Shown: positions 46,972-57,627, counted from the stretch's first letter. The stretch is 64,000 bases of DNA from Pseudomonas fluorescens (GCF_000967965.1 NZ_LACC01000012.1:285257-349256); one strand, 5' to 3'. Made by a program: numbers and translations. Notes: generated from the sequence alone by a model not told the origin.

Positions 46972-48726
46972 TTAAATATGGTCATTCGCCCTGGTTACAC
47001 GTTCGGCGAAGTCTTTGGCGTTGATCTCGCCGATCACCCTCACTTCGGCGCGTTCGACACCGTCCTTGCCGAAAAACATCAGCGCCGGAGGACCGAACAA
47101 CTGGTAGCGGTCGAGCAGGGCGCGTTGCTCGGCGTTGCTGGCGGTGATGTCGAAGCGGATCAGCCGGTAGCCCTTGAGGCGTTCGATGACGACAGGGTCG
47201 TCCAGCACCTCATGCTCGATGACTTTGCAACTGATGCACCAGTCGGCGTACCAGTCGAGCAGCAGCGGTGTGCCGGATGAGCGTGCGTCGGCGAGTGCGC
47301 GGTCCAGATCGGCCGGCGTGCTCACGGTTTGCCAGGTGCTGGTGTTTGGCGCGGGGCCGCTGTTGGCAACGATACGGGGCTGGCCGATCGGGTTGAACGG
47401 GTCGGTCTGGCCGCTGAAGGCGCCGTACCAGCAGGCCAGCGCGTAAAACAGCAGGAACATGCCGAGCAATTGGCCCAGGCGTTTGCGCGGTGGTTTATAG
47501 ACGAACTCCAGCGCCCCCATGAACAAGCCGACACCGCCGGCCAGCAAGCCGATCAGCAACAAGGTGACCTGACCCGGCAGAACGCGGCTGAGCAGGCCGA
47601 CGGCCAACCCGAGCAACAACACACCAATCGCGTTTTTCACGTACACCAGCCACGGACCGCTTTTCGGCAGCCAGGCTGCGCCACCGGTGGCCACCAGCAA
47701 CAGCGGTGCGCCCATGCCGAGGCCGAGCATGAACAGTTTCAAACCGCCGCCCAGCGCATCGCCACTGGCGCTGATGTACAGCAGCGCCCCGGCCAATGGC
47801 GCCGAAACGCAGGGTGAAACCAGCAAGCTGGAGACCACGCCCAACACCGCGGCGCCCCACAGTGACCCGCCTTCGGTGCGGCCGGCGATGCGGTCCAGGC
47901 GACTGCTGATGGCATGCGGCAACTTGAGTTCGAAGACGCCGAACATCGCCAAGGCAAACACGGCGAAAAACATCGCGAACGGCACCAGCACCCAGGCCGA
48001 TTGCAGTCGCGCCTGTAGATTGAGCTGGGCACCGAACAGGCCCATCAGGGCTCCGAGCAGGGCAAAGCAGGCGGCCATCGGCAGCACATAGGCCAGCGAC
48101 AGATTGAAACCGCGCCAGCCACCGACCTGACCGCGCAGCACCACGCCGGACAGGATCGGCAGCATAGGCAGCACGCATGGCGTGAACGTCAGGCCCAGGC
48201 CCGCGAGGAAGAACAACGCCAGTTCGCGCCAGTTCCATGGATAAGCCGTCGCCGGAGCGCCGCTACCGTCGATGCCGTCGATGCTCAGGCGCTCGGTTTC
48301 CGGCGGATAGCACAGGCCTTTGTCGGCGCATCCCTGATAGGTCACGGCCAGGGTGAACGCGCGTTGGTCGGTGCGCGGCAACTCGACGTCGAGAATGCCG
48401 TGGTAGACCTCGACATCGCCGAAGTATTCATCGTGCTTTTTCTGGCCGTCAGGCAGTTTCGCCGCGCCGAGGACAACATCGGCCGGATCGGCGCGAAATT
48501 GAAAGCGGTGGCGGTAGAGGTAATAACCTTCGGTGGCGACGAAACGCAGCTTGATCGATTGCGGTGTGCTGTCTACCAGGCTCAGCTGGAAAGCTTCGCG
48601 CACCGGCAGGAAGTCGGCGCTGTTGTTGATCGAGCCCAGGCTTGAGCTGGGTCGGTTTTCCAGCAAGCCAGTGGCGCTGGCCGGCAGGGCGAACACTAAA
48701 AATAGCAGGCAAAGCAAACGGCGCAT
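46972..48726 (-). CDS. dsbD: Thiol:disulfide interchange protein DsbD
   Basis: 584 residues: signal peptide (1-~19), periplasmic N-terminal domain with the CADKGLCYP cysteine pair, a central eight-helix transmembrane part (~170-430) with TPCVLPMLPILSG and VSPCVSAPLAGALLYIS, and a C-terminal thioredoxin domain with WCISCK. It moves electrons from cytoplasmic thioredoxin to periplasmic DsbC/G and cytochrome c maturation. The start MRRLLCLL at 48726 is the first that gives a signal peptide. Confidence 0.97.
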   Translation of the reverse strand: MRRLLCLLFLVFALPASATGLLENRPSSSLGSINNSADFLPVREAFQLSLVDSTPQSIKLRFVATEGYYLYRHRFQFRADPADVVLGAAKLPDGQKKHDEYFGDVEVYHGILDVELPRTDQRAFTLAVTYQGCADKGLCYPPETERLSIDGIDGSGAPATAYPWNWRELALFFLAGLGLTFTPCVLPMLPILSGVVLRGQVGGWRGFNLSLAYVLPMAACFALLGALMGLFGAQLNLQARLQSAWVLVPFAMFFAVFALAMFGVFELKLPHAISSRLDRIAGRTEGGSLWGAAVLGVVSSLLVSPCVSAPLAGALLYISASGDALGGGLKLFMLGLGMGAPLLLVATGGAAWLPKSGPWLVYVKNAIGVLLLGLAVGLLSRVLPGQVTLLLIGLLAGGVGLFMGALEFVYKPPRKRLGQLLGMFLLFYALACWYGAFSGQTDPFNPIGQPRIVANSGPAPNTSTWQTVSTPADLDRALADARSSGTPLLLDWYADWCISCKVIEHEVLDDPVVIERLKGYRLIRFDITASNAEQRALLDRYQLFGPPALMFFGKDGVERAEVRVIGEINAKDFAERVTRANDHI

Positions 48727-48815
48727 GACGATCTCGCGTATCGGAATTGGGGGGATGATAGCGGACGGCAGTGCAGTGTGCAGAGCCAAGGATGTGTGGT
48801 GATTGATCTGACGTC

Positions 48816-48905
48816 ATCGCGGGCAAGCCCGCTCCCACAAGTATTGATGGTGCTCACAAGATCTGTGAACACTCCCTACCCTGTGGGAGCGGGCTTGCCC
48901 GCGAT
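48816..48905. repeat. REPIN between dsbD and the chemoreceptor gene
   Basis: ATCGCGGGCAAGCCCGCTCC plus CACA (48816-48839) is matched by its inverted copy at 48882-48905. The right arm ends 10 nt from the receptor stop codon. Confidence 0.88.
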
Positions 48906-48914
48906 AGCGGTGGA

Positions 48915-50861
48915 TCAGACGCGAAAGGCTTGAACGGCGGTGTGCAGTCGCCCACCCAGCACCAGCAAGTTCTCCCCTTGCTCACGCCCTTCGCCAATGC
49001 GCAGCAGGTTATCCCCACCCAACTGGTGAATCCTCTCGCTGTGGTCACGGATTTCGCTGACAGCGCCGCTTTGCTGGGCGGTGACATCGGCGATACGTAC
49101 CGCCGTGTCGGAAATTGTCCGGATCGCCCCGACGATTTTATCCAGCGCACCATCGGCTGCCTGTGCCTGGCTGGCCGTGGCTTCGGCGTGTTCGACCTGG
49201 GCGCGCATGCCTTCCACCGATTGCCGAGCCGCGGTTTGCAGCCCTGCGATCAGCGTCTGGATTTCTGCCGTGGCCCCGGCGGTACGTTGCGCCAGTGAGC
49301 GCACCTCTTCGGCCACCACTGCAAAGCCTCGGCCCATTTCCCCGGCCCGGGCCGCCTCGATGGCGGCGTTCAAGGCCAGCAGGTTGGTTTGGTCGGCAAT
49401 CGATCGGATCACCGTCAACACGCCGCCGATGGTGGCCGACTCTTCGGCCAGGTGTTCGATCATTTGCGCATTGCCTTGCACTTCATCCACCAGCGCATGC
49501 AGGCCGGTGAGGCTCAGGCCGATGACTTTCTGTCCGTGCTCCACGGCCAGGCCGGCGTGGCGGCTGGCGTCGGCGGCCTGGCTGGCGTCGCCGGCGACTT
49601 GTTGAATGGTCGCTTCCAGTTCGCTGAGGGAGTCGCGGATCAGTGCCGTGTCGCCGGCCTGATGCTCGGCGCCTTCATGCAGGTCGTTGCTCAGGTCGGC
49701 CAGGGTGCGGCTGCTGCCGGCCACCTGCTCGGCATTGCGGCGAATGGTCCCCACCAGGTCCACCAGATAGGCGCGCAAGCGGTTGAGCGAGGCTTCAATG
49801 TCATGCAATTCGCGGTTGGTGTTGCCCAGTTGAATGTCGCGACTGAAGTCGCCTTCGGCCCAGGTCGAGAGGGCCGGGGCGAGGTTGGTCAGGGTCCGCG
49901 CCAGTTTGCGCTGCAGGGTGTCGATCAGCAGGGCGATCAACAGAATCAAGCCGATCATCACGCCTTGCATCAGCCGCACTTCACTCTGGATCTGCCCGTG
50001 CTGGGCGCGCACTACCGGTTCCAGCCCGGCAATGGCCTGTTGCACGTCGGCGATTTTCAGGTGGGTCGCCGCGCTGAGGTCGGCGCGTTTGCGGATCTGA
50101 TCGCGAGTGCGCGAGAGCTCGGCCGGGTAGCGGGTGAGCAGGCTGTTGAACTCGCGCTTGAGGCCGACGCCGGCATCTTCGGCAACGGCTTTTTCCTTTG
50201 TCTCAAGGCCCATCATCGAGGCGAAATCATCGGTGATCGATTCGCTGCTGGTGGTTACGCCCAGCAAAGGCAGGGCGTCGAGTTTCTCTGCCTGGGTGCG
50301 GATGTTGGCCACTTCGCGTTCGACATCGGCGGCCAGTTCACTGCGGCCGCTGCTGACCAGTTTGTCCCGGGCCAGGGACAATTTCCCCAAATGTTGCGAT
50401 GCCGTGAGCAGCGGCGTCAGGTAGGCCGCATTGCCACTGGCGTACTGGCTGAGCTGATCGAGACTGGCCCCCAGCTCGCGCTCGGCCTGTAGCAGCAAGG
50501 CCTGCGGATCGCCCGCCAGTTTGCCGGCGGCCAGCAGGTCGGTTTTGCTGAATTCTTCAAGGGTCGACAGGCTGGGGCGCAATGTCTCGGCCAGGGCCGG
50601 CGGCAATTCGTCGAGTTCTTTTTTCAGGCTGTCGATGCCTTGGGCGGCACTGCTCAAGCGTAGCGCGTCGCCGCTGCCCAGGTAATCCTCGACGCTGCGG
50701 GCGACGTCATTCTGAAACTGCTGCGACAGGCCCAGGTAGCGCTCCATTAATAGATACGGACGCTCGAGGGCTTTTTGGGACCACCACAGCGTAGCGCCGA
50801 GGGCCACGCACACGGCCACCAGAAGGAGGGTATTGAGATTGGTCAGCAGCTTCAGGCGCAT
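48915..50861 (-). CDS. Methyl-accepting chemotaxis protein, CtpL-like
   Basis: 648 residues: transmembrane helix (~8-28), a ~270-residue helical periplasmic sensor region, second transmembrane helix (~300-320, [17 protein letters not shown]), HAMP (~325-380) and a signalling domain with the hairpin tip [38 protein letters not shown]. The position beside dsbD and gcbA corresponds to P. aeruginosa PA4844 (CtpL, phosphate taxis; from memory). The ligand here is not proved. Confidence 0.9.
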   Translation of the reverse strand: MRLKLLTNLNTLLLVAVCVALGATLWWSQKALERPYLLMERYLGLSQQFQNDVARSVEDYLGSGDALRLSSAAQGIDSLKKELDELPPALAETLRPSLSTLEEFSKTDLLAAGKLAGDPQALLLQAERELGASLDQLSQYASGNAAYLTPLLTASQHLGKLSLARDKLVSSGRSELAADVEREVANIRTQAEKLDALPLLGVTTSSESITDDFASMMGLETKEKAVAEDAGVGLKREFNSLLTRYPAELSRTRDQIRKRADLSAATHLKIADVQQAIAGLEPVVRAQHGQIQSEVRLMQGVMIGLILLIALLIDTLQRKLARTLTNLAPALSTWAEGDFSRDIQLGNTNRELHDIEASLNRLRAYLVDLVGTIRRNAEQVAGSSRTLADLSNDLHEGAEHQAGDTALIRDSLSELEATIQQVAGDASQAADASRHAGLAVEHGQKVIGLSLTGLHALVDEVQGNAQMIEHLAEESATIGGVLTVIRSIADQTNLLALNAAIEAARAGEMGRGFAVVAEEVRSLAQRTAGATAEIQTLIAGLQTAARQSVEGMRAQVEHAEATASQAQAADGALDKIVGAIRTISDTAVRIADVTAQQSGAVSEIRDHSERIHQLGGDNLLRIGEGREQGENLLVLGGRLHTAVQAFRV

Positions 50862-50913
50862 TACGGACTACCAACGGCAGAAATGGTAAGTGCCTGAAGT
50901 TATTGCGTTTCTG

Positions 50914-52584
50914 TTACAGGGTTATGACCGTATCGGTCGATTCCGATAAAAAAGTGGCACTTTGCTTTGACGTCCGCGCAGCCTGGACGCGATTGCGTCC
51001 GCCGTGTTTGGCGCGATACAGCGCTTCGTCCGCCTGGCTGGCCATCATCAGGCTGTCGGAGCTTTCGCAAAGCTCAACCACTCCGGCGCTGAAGGTGCAC
51101 CACAGATCCTCGGGTTGCGCAGGATAGTGAATCTCGGCAAAGCGCTGACGGATTTCATTGAGCACGTTGTAGGCCGCGTCGATATCGGTGTCCGGCATGA
51201 CGATGGCGAATTCCTCACCACCGTAGCGGCCGATGAAGTCGGTTTTGCGCAGGCGTTGCTTGAGAAACAGCGCCAGGCTCTTGATCACCCGGTCGCCCAT
51301 GGGGTGGCCGTGGCTGTCATTGACCCGTTTGAAGTGGTCGATGTCGAGCATGGCAAAGCTCAGCGGCTTGCTTTCGCGGCGGGCGCGGAACGAGCAGTCT
51401 TCGAGCAATTGCAGAATGTGCGTGTGGTTGTACAGCCCAGTGAGGCTGTCGCGGACCATCCGTGCCTTGAGGTTGCGTGCTCGCGCTGCGCGGTTGCGCA
51501 CGGTGGTGATCAGGTGTCGGGGCTTGATCGGTTTGGTCAGGAAGTCATCGCCGCCTTCGCTCATGGCGTCGAGTTGCTTGTCCAGGTCGTCTTCGGCCGA
51601 CAAGTAAATGATCGGTACGCTGACGTAACGGTCGTTATGGCGAATCACCTTGGCCAGTTCCGTACCGGTGCAGGCCGGCATGTACATGTCGAGGATGATC
51701 AGGTCCGGCTGGAAGTCCGCCAGTTCGGCCATGGCCTGGATCGGCTCGATCAAGGTCCGGGTGACGATCCCGGCGCTGTTGAGCAGGCGCTCGGTATGCA
51801 GGGCCTGCGCGCGGGAGTCGTCGATGATCAGCACTTTATAAGGCTCGTACTGGGCGACGCAGGTCAGGACTTCGATCTTCTCCAGCAGGCTCGACGCTTC
51901 GAGGGTGCCGGTAAGGAACTCCTGGCCACCGGCACGCACGGCGGCCAGGCGGGTCGGGGTATCGGTTTCGTGCAGGCTGAAGAACAGCAGCGGCAGCTGA
52001 TGATCGAGGCCTTCCTGGGCTTCGGCAGCCAGCTTCAGGCCGACGCCGGTGCCACTGAAATCCACGTCCATGACAATCGCGGCCGGCAGGCGCTCGACCA
52101 TCGATGAGCGAAACGCATCTACGCTGTCCAGGGACTGGGCGCTGAGGCCGAAGAACTCCAGCTGCTTAGCCAGACGCTCGGCACGGTCGTGATCCTGCAG
52201 CATCACGTAGATGGGCTTGCGCAGCGGTGGCAGGAAGGTTTGATCGAGTTGGTCGCCATGGCGCAGGCCAGTGCGTGACAGGCGCTGCATCAAGCGATTG
52301 AGGTCGGTGATCAGGCCGCTGCTCAGGCGTCCACGATTGGCGTCGACCGCCTCCAGGGACTGACCGATGTGGCGTGCCAGTTGCGTGTGTTCCGGTTGTT
52401 CGAAACGCTCGGCGAAACGCAGCAGGCGCAGATTGGCCTCGCTCAGTTCCGAAAGGTCGGCGGTGGACCACTCACTGCGTTGCAGGCGCTGCCATATCTC
52501 AAGAATCTGACGAGCCTGATGAATTACCCGCTGGGCAAAGTGGTGCTTGAGGCGCTCGCGGCTGGGGTCTTCTGGCTCGGTCAT
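50914..52584 (-). CDS. gcbA: Diguanylate cyclase GcbA
   Basis: 556 residues: helical N-terminal ~120, a receiver-like domain (~125-240), a complete receiver domain (~255-375) with IIDDS and phosphoacceptor Asp in LIILDMYMP, then GGDEF (~385-540) with the active-site GRYGGEEF and, five residues before it, the inhibitory RKTD (RxxD) site. It makes cyclic di-GMP and, in P. fluorescens and P. aeruginosa (PA4843), promotes attachment. The ATG at 52584 follows AGGAT. Confidence 0.92.
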   Translation of the reverse strand: MTEPEDPSRERLKHHFAQRVIHQARQILEIWQRLQRSEWSTADLSELSEANLRLLRFAERFEQPEHTQLARHIGQSLEAVDANRGRLSSGLITDLNRLMQRLSRTGLRHGDQLDQTFLPPLRKPIYVMLQDHDRAERLAKQLEFFGLSAQSLDSVDAFRSSMVERLPAAIVMDVDFSGTGVGLKLAAEAQEGLDHQLPLLFFSLHETDTPTRLAAVRAGGQEFLTGTLEASSLLEKIEVLTCVAQYEPYKVLIIDDSRAQALHTERLLNSAGIVTRTLIEPIQAMAELADFQPDLIILDMYMPACTGTELAKVIRHNDRYVSVPIIYLSAEDDLDKQLDAMSEGGDDFLTKPIKPRHLITTVRNRAARARNLKARMVRDSLTGLYNHTHILQLLEDCSFRARRESKPLSFAMLDIDHFKRVNDSHGHPMGDRVIKSLALFLKQRLRKTDFIGRYGGEEFAIVMPDTDIDAAYNVLNEIRQRFAEIHYPAQPEDLWCTFSAGVVELCESSDSLMMASQADEALYRAKHGGRNRVQAARTSKQSATFLSESTDTVITL

Positions 52585-53071
52585 ATCCTGACTACTAGTT
52601 AGGGTGCACACTGAGGTCGAGTGGTGGCTCTATGCTAGCACCACTTTTCCATTGCATGAGTGCTGTACGTCAATAATCTGCAATGTGACTTCATTCAGTT
52701 TGTGACTGAACGGTCTTGTTCGAGCCTTTCTAGTCGCGGTTTACAGGGGGCGAAGTGCTTGAATCAGGGCACTTGGCGGGTATGAGGTGGAAATGGGCAA
52801 GTGGCTGACAACCGGCCATTCATGATTTTTTGCCGGTGCTGATCGGCACGTTTTTTTGGGTTTCAGGGGGTCGGGGATTCCCTTAGCCTGGCAATCCAAA
52901 CCATTAGGGGTGGATTTCGATGGCCGCGGCGTCGTCGGGTGCACAGGCACTCGTTTGATTCGCAAGCCCGGTAATTTTCCGCATCGGTGCGATGGCGGGT
53001 GCCGGGCCAAGGCACGTTGTTGTATGGTTGTGGTCGAACCGTTGAACTCAAGAGCTTGAAAGGATATCGCC
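52585..53071. other. Divergent intergenic region between gcbA and the DUF2333 gene
   Basis: 487 nt without a convincing gene. It should hold both promoters. A small hairpin (TTCAGT-TTGTG-ACTGAA, near 52695-52711) was seen; no clear sigma-54, REP or terminator motif was found. Possible open frames here lack ribosome sites and family features. Confidence 0.6.
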
Positions 53072-54139
53072 ATGCTGGACTGGAAGAACCGCACAGACAG
53101 TGCGCCTGAACGTGCCGCTGAACCGAAGTCGGAGACCCGCAGTTATCTGGGCGGTCTGTTGTTCAGCCGGGCGCTGGCCACTCTGCTGGGCATCTACCTG
53201 TTGGTGGCGAGTGTCCTGGGCTGGTACTGGAGCCAGGAGCCGGCGCTGTTCCCGGTCCAGCAAACCGCTCAACTGGCGGCCGAGAAAGAAGGCAAGCAGA
53301 TGGTTGTCGGCTACACCACGGTGGAAACCCTCAAGACCGTCGCTGGCACCTTGTTGACCAAGCCGGGCGGCTATATCTCCAACGACCGATTCCCGCCAGG
53401 CCTGTGGATGGACAACATGCCGAGCTGGGAATATGGCGTGCTGGTGCAGGTCCGCGACCTGAGCCGCGCACTGCGTAAAGACTTCGCCCGTTCGCAGTCG
53501 CAGTCCGCCGAAGATGCCGACCTGGCCAAGGCCGAGCCGCGTTTCAACTTCGACAACAAGAGCTGGGTGCTGCCGTCCAGTGAGTCCGAGTACCAGGAAG
53601 GCATCAATTCCCTGAGCCGCTATCAGGCGCGCCTGTCCGATCCGAACCAGAAGAGCGCGTTGTTCTATGCCCGCGCCGACAACCTGAACAACTGGCTGGG
53701 TGACGTCGGCACCCGTCTCGGCTCGCTGTCGCAACGGCTGTCGGCCAGTGTCGGCCGGGTCAAGCTCAACACTGCGCTGAAGACCGAGGTGGTGACGCCG
53801 GGTGTGGCGCCGCAAGTCGATGAGGAAATCGTCGAAACTCCATGGCTGCAGATCGACAACGTGTTCTACGAGGCTCGCGGCCAGGCCTGGGCCTTGTCGC
53901 ACTTGCTGCGCGCCATCGAAGTCGATTTCGCCGATGTGCTGGCCAAGAAGAACGCCACGGTCAGCGTGCGCCAGATCATTCGTGAACTGGAAGCGTCGCA
54001 GGAGCCGGTGTGGAGCCCGATGATCCTCAACGGCAGCGGCTTCGGCGTACTGGCGAACCACTCGTTGGTCATGGCCAACTACATTTCCCGGGCCAACGCC
54101 GCGGTGATCGATTTGCGTCAATTGCTCAATCAGGGCTGA
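53072..54139 (+). CDS. DUF2333 family inner-membrane protein
   Basis: 355 residues: short cytoplasmic N-terminus, one transmembrane helix (~34-52, ALATLLGIYLLVASVLGWYW), and a large periplasmic part with a conserved segment GYISNDRFPPGLWMDNMPSWEYG. Function is not known; the family is found in gammaproteobacteria and is conserved at this spot in pseudomonads (PA4842, from memory). AAAGGA lies 8 nt before the ATG. It precedes the Nudix gene by 3 nt. Confidence 0.92.
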   Translation: MLDWKNRTDSAPERAAEPKSETRSYLGGLLFSRALATLLGIYLLVASVLGWYWSQEPALFPVQQTAQLAAEKEGKQMVVGYTTVETLKTVAGTLLTKPGGYISNDRFPPGLWMDNMPSWEYGVLVQVRDLSRALRKDFARSQSQSAEDADLAKAEPRFNFDNKSWVLPSSESEYQEGINSLSRYQARLSDPNQKSALFYARADNLNNWLGDVGTRLGSLSQRLSASVGRVKLNTALKTEVVTPGVAPQVDEEIVETPWLQIDNVFYEARGQAWALSHLLRAIEVDFADVLAKKNATVSVRQIIRELEASQEPVWSPMILNGSGFGVLANHSLVMANYISRANAAVIDLRQLLNQG

Positions 54140-54142
54140 GTC

Positions 54143-54700
54143 ATGGTCGATAATGCAAGGGAGGCTGCGCATCGTGCGGCCTCCGATGCCGAACAGATCG
54201 CCTGGGTCGACGAGCAGGACAACCTGCTCGGCGCCCTGGTCCGTTCCGATTTGCGCGAGCGCGGGCTGATCGGGCGCGGCACCTACATTATGTTGTTCAA
54301 CTCCGCTGGCGAACTGTGCGTGCACCGGCGCACCCTGAGCAAGGCGATCTATCCCGGTTACTGGGACGTGGCGGCGGGGGGCATGGTGCTCGCCAGTGAA
54401 ACCTACGCCGAGTCGGCGGCAAGGGAGCTGGAGGAAGAACTGGGCGTGAGTGGCGTGGAGCTGACCGCCCATGACCACTTTTTCTTCGAGGACACCGGCA
54501 ATCGCCTGTGGTGTTCGGCGTTCTCGGCGGTGTGGGACGGCCCGTTGATCCTGCAACCGGAAGAGGTGCTCGAAGCGCGCTTTATCCCCATCGATCAGGT
54601 CATGCTGGAAATCGAGCAAAAGCCTTATTGCCCGGACTCTCTGGCCGCGTTGAAGCGCTATTTGCGCTCACGCCGGATCGACGTCGCAAAACAGCTATAA
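54143..54700 (+). CDS. Nudix hydrolase
   Basis: 185 residues with a complete Nudix box at ~80-102: G-x5-E-x7-REL-x-EELGV. Length and the start (DEQDNLLGALVRSDLRERGLIGRGTYIM) resemble the YfcD/isopentenyl-diphosphate-isomerase-like subfamily, whose substrate is not known. Coupled to the DUF2333 gene and followed by a terminator. Confidence 0.92.
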   Translation: MVDNAREAAHRAASDAEQIAWVDEQDNLLGALVRSDLRERGLIGRGTYIMLFNSAGELCVHRRTLSKAIYPGYWDVAAGGMVLASETYAESAARELEEELGVSGVELTAHDHFFFEDTGNRLWCSAFSAVWDGPLILQPEEVLEARFIPIDQVMLEIEQKPYCPDSLAALKRYLRSRRIDVAKQL

Positions 54701-54706
54701 ATTGGC

Positions 54707-54736
54707 GCCGATTGGCTCTTAGCAATCGGCGTTTTT
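54707..54736 (+). terminator. Rho-independent terminator after the Nudix gene
   Basis: GCCGATTG (54707-54714) and CAATCGGC (54723-54730) form a perfect 8-bp stem followed by GTTTTT. Confidence 0.9.
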
Positions 54737-54889
54737 GCCGTTACACTGCGCGACCTTTTTAAACTGAACCGGCGCTCCTTTTTGTAGGGCATCCGGTTCA
54801 GTAGCGCTGCCCCTGCCTGAGTGGGGCTTCGCGGTCGATAGCCTTCCCAAGTGCTGCGACCAGTCTTTGTCCTCCGAAGAGGATTGCCG

Positions 54890-55261
54890 GTGGCCAAAAA
54901 AGCCGCATCCTTCGCCGCCCTGGGCGGCCTGGTATTTTCCACCGACGCAGGTCGTCATTGCCCGGAATGCAGTAAACCGGTGGACGCCTGCATCTGCAAA
55001 CAGACCGTTATCCCGGCCGGCGACGGCATCGCTCGCGTGCGTCGCGAAAGCAAGGGCCGTGGCGGCAAGACGGTGACCACCATCACCGGCGTGCCATTGG
55101 CTGAAGACGCGCTCAAGGACCTGGCCACGACGTTGAAGAAACGTTGCGGTACCGGTGGGGCGCTGAAAGACGGTGTCATCGAAATCCAGGGTGATCATGT
55201 CGAGCTACTCTTGGCAGAACTGATCAAGCTCGGTTTCAAGGCGAAGAAGTCCGGCGGCTAG
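54890..55261 (+). CDS. yciH: SUI1/eIF1-like translation factor YciH
   Basis: 123 residues from a GTG at 54890, preceded by AGAGGA. N-terminal CPECSKPVDACIC looks like a zinc-binding knuckle and the C-terminal ~75 residues are the SUI1 domain (RRESKGRGGKTVTTITGVPL...). Bacterial YciH can influence start-site fidelity and stress translation. The longer open frame from an ATG at 54851 lacks a ribosome site. Confidence 0.92.
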   Translation: MAKKAASFAALGGLVFSTDAGRHCPECSKPVDACICKQTVIPAGDGIARVRRESKGRGGKTVTTITGVPLAEDALKDLATTLKKRCGTGGALKDGVIEIQGDHVELLLAELIKLGFKAKKSGG

Positions 55262-55265
55262 CAGC

Positions 55266-55343
55266 CTCTGTGAAAACCACCCTCGGCTTGATCCGGTCCT
55301 GATGACATTCAGGTCCGGCATCGTCTACATGGTTTTCACAGAG
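55266..55343. repeat. Inverted repeat (CTCTGTGAAAACCA arms) between yciH and speA
   Basis: CTCTGTGAAAACCA (55266-55279) is exactly inverted at 55330-55343. Inside it, CCGGTCCTGA and TCAGGTCCGG form a second, nearly perfect stem. The stems total about 23 bp. No T-run follows, so a simple terminator is unlikely. Confidence 0.8.
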
Positions 55344-55480
55344 CCTGTTCATGACCGGTTTCTAAACTCACTGCGGTCGGCGGGGTCTATTGCCTCGTTG
55401 ACGAACCGTCATTTTCATTCTTTAGACTGCGCCGGCCTGAACCCAGGCGACGCACTATGACTTCTTTATAGGGGACTTCG

Positions 55481-57394
55481 ATGTCCGTACGACGCACACG
55501 CAAAGACGATGGCAGCCAATGGACAGTTGCGGACAGCCGCAGTGTTTACGGGATTCGCCATTGGGGGGCCGGGTATTTCGCGATCAATGACGCCGGTCGC
55601 GTCGAAGTTCGTCCGAACGGTCCGAGCAGCTCGCCTATCGACCTGTACGAGCAAGTCGACCAGCTGCGCAAAAGCGGCCTGTCCTTGCCGTTGCTGGTCC
55701 GTTTCCCGGACATCCTGCAAGACCGCGTGCGTCAGCTGACCGGCGCGTTCGATTCGAACATCGAGCGCCTGGAATACCAGAGCAAGTACACCGCGCTGTA
55801 CCCGATCAAGGTGAACCAGCAGGAAGCGGTGATCGAGAACATCATCGCCACCCAGAACGTTTCCATCGGCCTGGAAGCCGGGTCCAAGCCTGAACTGCTG
55901 GCAGTGCTGGCACTGGCGCCGAAGGGCGGCACCATCGTCTGCAACGGCTACAAGGACCGCGAATTCATTCGCCTGGCGTTGATGGGCCAGAAGCTCGGTC
56001 ACAACGTGTTCATCGTGATCGAGAAAGAATCCGAAGTCGGCCTGGTGATCGAAGAAGCCAACTCGCTCAAGGTCAAGCCTCAGGTCGGCCTGCGCGTGCG
56101 CCTGTCATCCCTGGCCTCGAGCAAGTGGGCGGACACCGGCGGCGAGAAATCCAAGTTCGGCCTGTCGGCGGCGCAACTGCTGTCGGTGGTCGAGCGTTTC
56201 CGCGCAGCCGGCCTGGACCAGGGCATTCGCCTACTGCACTTCCACATGGGTTCGCAGATCGCCAACCTGGCGGACTACCAGCACGGTTTCAAGGAAGCGA
56301 TCCGTTACTACGGCGAGTTGCGCAACCTCGGCCTGCCGGTGGACCACATCGACGTCGGCGGTGGCCTGGGCGTGGACTACGACGGCACACACTCGCGTAA
56401 CGCCAGTTCGATCAACTACGACATGGACGACTACGCGGGCGTCGTGGTCGGGATGCTCAAGGAGTTCTGCGATGCGCAGAGCCTGCCGCACCCGAACATC
56501 TTCTCCGAAAGCGGCCGCTCCCTGACCGCGCACCACGCCATGCTGGTGATCCAGGTGACCGACGTCGAGAAACACAACGACGACGTGCCGCAGATCGAGA
56601 ACAAGGAAGCGCTGCCGGAAACCGTGCAGTGGCTGGTGGACCTGCTGGGTCCGACCGACATCGAGATGGTCACCGAAACCTACTGGCGCGCCACGCACTA
56701 CATGAGTGATATTGCCTCCCAGTACGCCGACGGCAAGCTGACCCTGGCCGAGAAAGCCTTGGCCGAGCAGTGCTACTTCGCCGTGTGCCGTCGCCTGCAC
56801 AATTCGTTGAAGGCCCGCCAGCGTTCCCACCGTCAGGTGCTGGACGAACTCAACGACAAGCTGGCCGACAAGTACATCTGCAACTTCTCGGTGTTCCAGA
56901 GCCTGCCGGACACCTGGGCCATCGACCAGGTCCTGCCGATCATCCCGCTGCACCGTCTCGACGAAGAGCCGCTGCGTCGTGCGGTACTGCAAGACCTGAC
57001 CTGTGACTCCGACGGCAAGATCAACCAGTACGTCGACGAGCAGAGCATCGAGACCAGCTTGCCGGTGCACGCGCTGAACGCAGGTGAAGACTACTTGCTG
57101 GGTGTGTTCCTGGTCGGTGCCTACCAGGAAATTCTTGGCGACATGCACAACCTGTTCGGTGATACCGACTCGGTGAACATCTACCAGAACGCCGACGGCA
57201 GCGTGTACCACGCCGGTATCGAAACCCACGACACCATCGAAGACATGCTGCGCTACGTGCACTTGTCGCCGGAAGAACTGATGACTCACTACCGCGACAA
57301 GTGCGCCAATGCCCGTATCAGCGCAACCGAGCGCACGCAGTTCCTCGATGCCTTGCGTCTGGGGCTGACCCGTTCGTCTTACCTGTCTTCTTGA
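55481..57394 (+). CDS. speA: Biosynthetic arginine decarboxylase
   Basis: 637-residue PLP enzyme converting arginine to agmatine for putrescine/spermidine synthesis. The N-terminal PLP-barrel has the Schiff-base Lys110 in LYPIKVNQQ; the barrel continues through [13 protein letters not shown] and [10 protein letters not shown], with the later catalytic Cys in a CDSDGKI segment ([12 protein letters not shown]). Length matches E. coli SpeA (~630-658). GGGG precedes the ATG (ATAGGGGACTTCG). Confidence 0.97.
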   Translation: MSVRRTRKDDGSQWTVADSRSVYGIRHWGAGYFAINDAGRVEVRPNGPSSSPIDLYEQVDQLRKSGLSLPLLVRFPDILQDRVRQLTGAFDSNIERLEYQSKYTALYPIKVNQQEAVIENIIATQNVSIGLEAGSKPELLAVLALAPKGGTIVCNGYKDREFIRLALMGQKLGHNVFIVIEKESEVGLVIEEANSLKVKPQVGLRVRLSSLASSKWADTGGEKSKFGLSAAQLLSVVERFRAAGLDQGIRLLHFHMGSQIANLADYQHGFKEAIRYYGELRNLGLPVDHIDVGGGLGVDYDGTHSRNASSINYDMDDYAGVVVGMLKEFCDAQSLPHPNIFSESGRSLTAHHAMLVIQVTDVEKHNDDVPQIENKEALPETVQWLVDLLGPTDIEMVTETYWRATHYMSDIASQYADGKLTLAEKALAEQCYFAVCRRLHNSLKARQRSHRQVLDELNDKLADKYICNFSVFQSLPDTWAIDQVLPIIPLHRLDEEPLRRAVLQDLTCDSDGKINQYVDEQSIETSLPVHALNAGEDYLLGVFLVGAYQEILGDMHNLFGDTDSVNIYQNADGSVYHAGIETHDTIEDMLRYVHLSPEELMTHYRDKCANARISATERTQFLDALRLGLTRSSYLSS

Positions 57395-57401
57395 GGTAAG
57401 G

Positions 57402-57471
57402 CGCCGCACACATCAGGTTGTCTGAAAAATTTCCGTTCGCTGCGGAAATTTCAGATGACCTGGTGCGGCAA
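57402..57471 (+). terminator. Long imperfect palindrome after speA
   Basis: Outer parts GCCGCACACATCAGGT and ACCTGGTGCGGC, inner parts CTGAAAAATTTCCG and CGGAAATTTCAG around TTCGCTG. Probably the end of the speA transcript, although no T-run follows. Confidence 0.55.
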
Positions 57472-57627
57472 TTCTCCTGTTCCAGGCGAAATTTCCAGCA
57501 TCTTCGACAACTCAGCGCATTTGGTCCTCTTTTCGCGTAGGTTATTTCCTAATTTGTATTTCGGCACTCTACTCGGCCATGTCTCTCAGCGAGAATCCCC
57601 GGCCGCCCCTCCTGTAGAGAAACGCCG

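Noticed and set aside
12890..48905. Repeated palindromes as a CRISPR array
   Set aside because: The copies are dispersed, inverted pairs with no regular spacers or cas genes; they are REPINs.
53048..54619. A 523-codon open frame antisense to the DUF2333 and Nudix genes
   Set aside because: Both plus-strand genes have ribosome sites and clear families; the antisense frame has neither.
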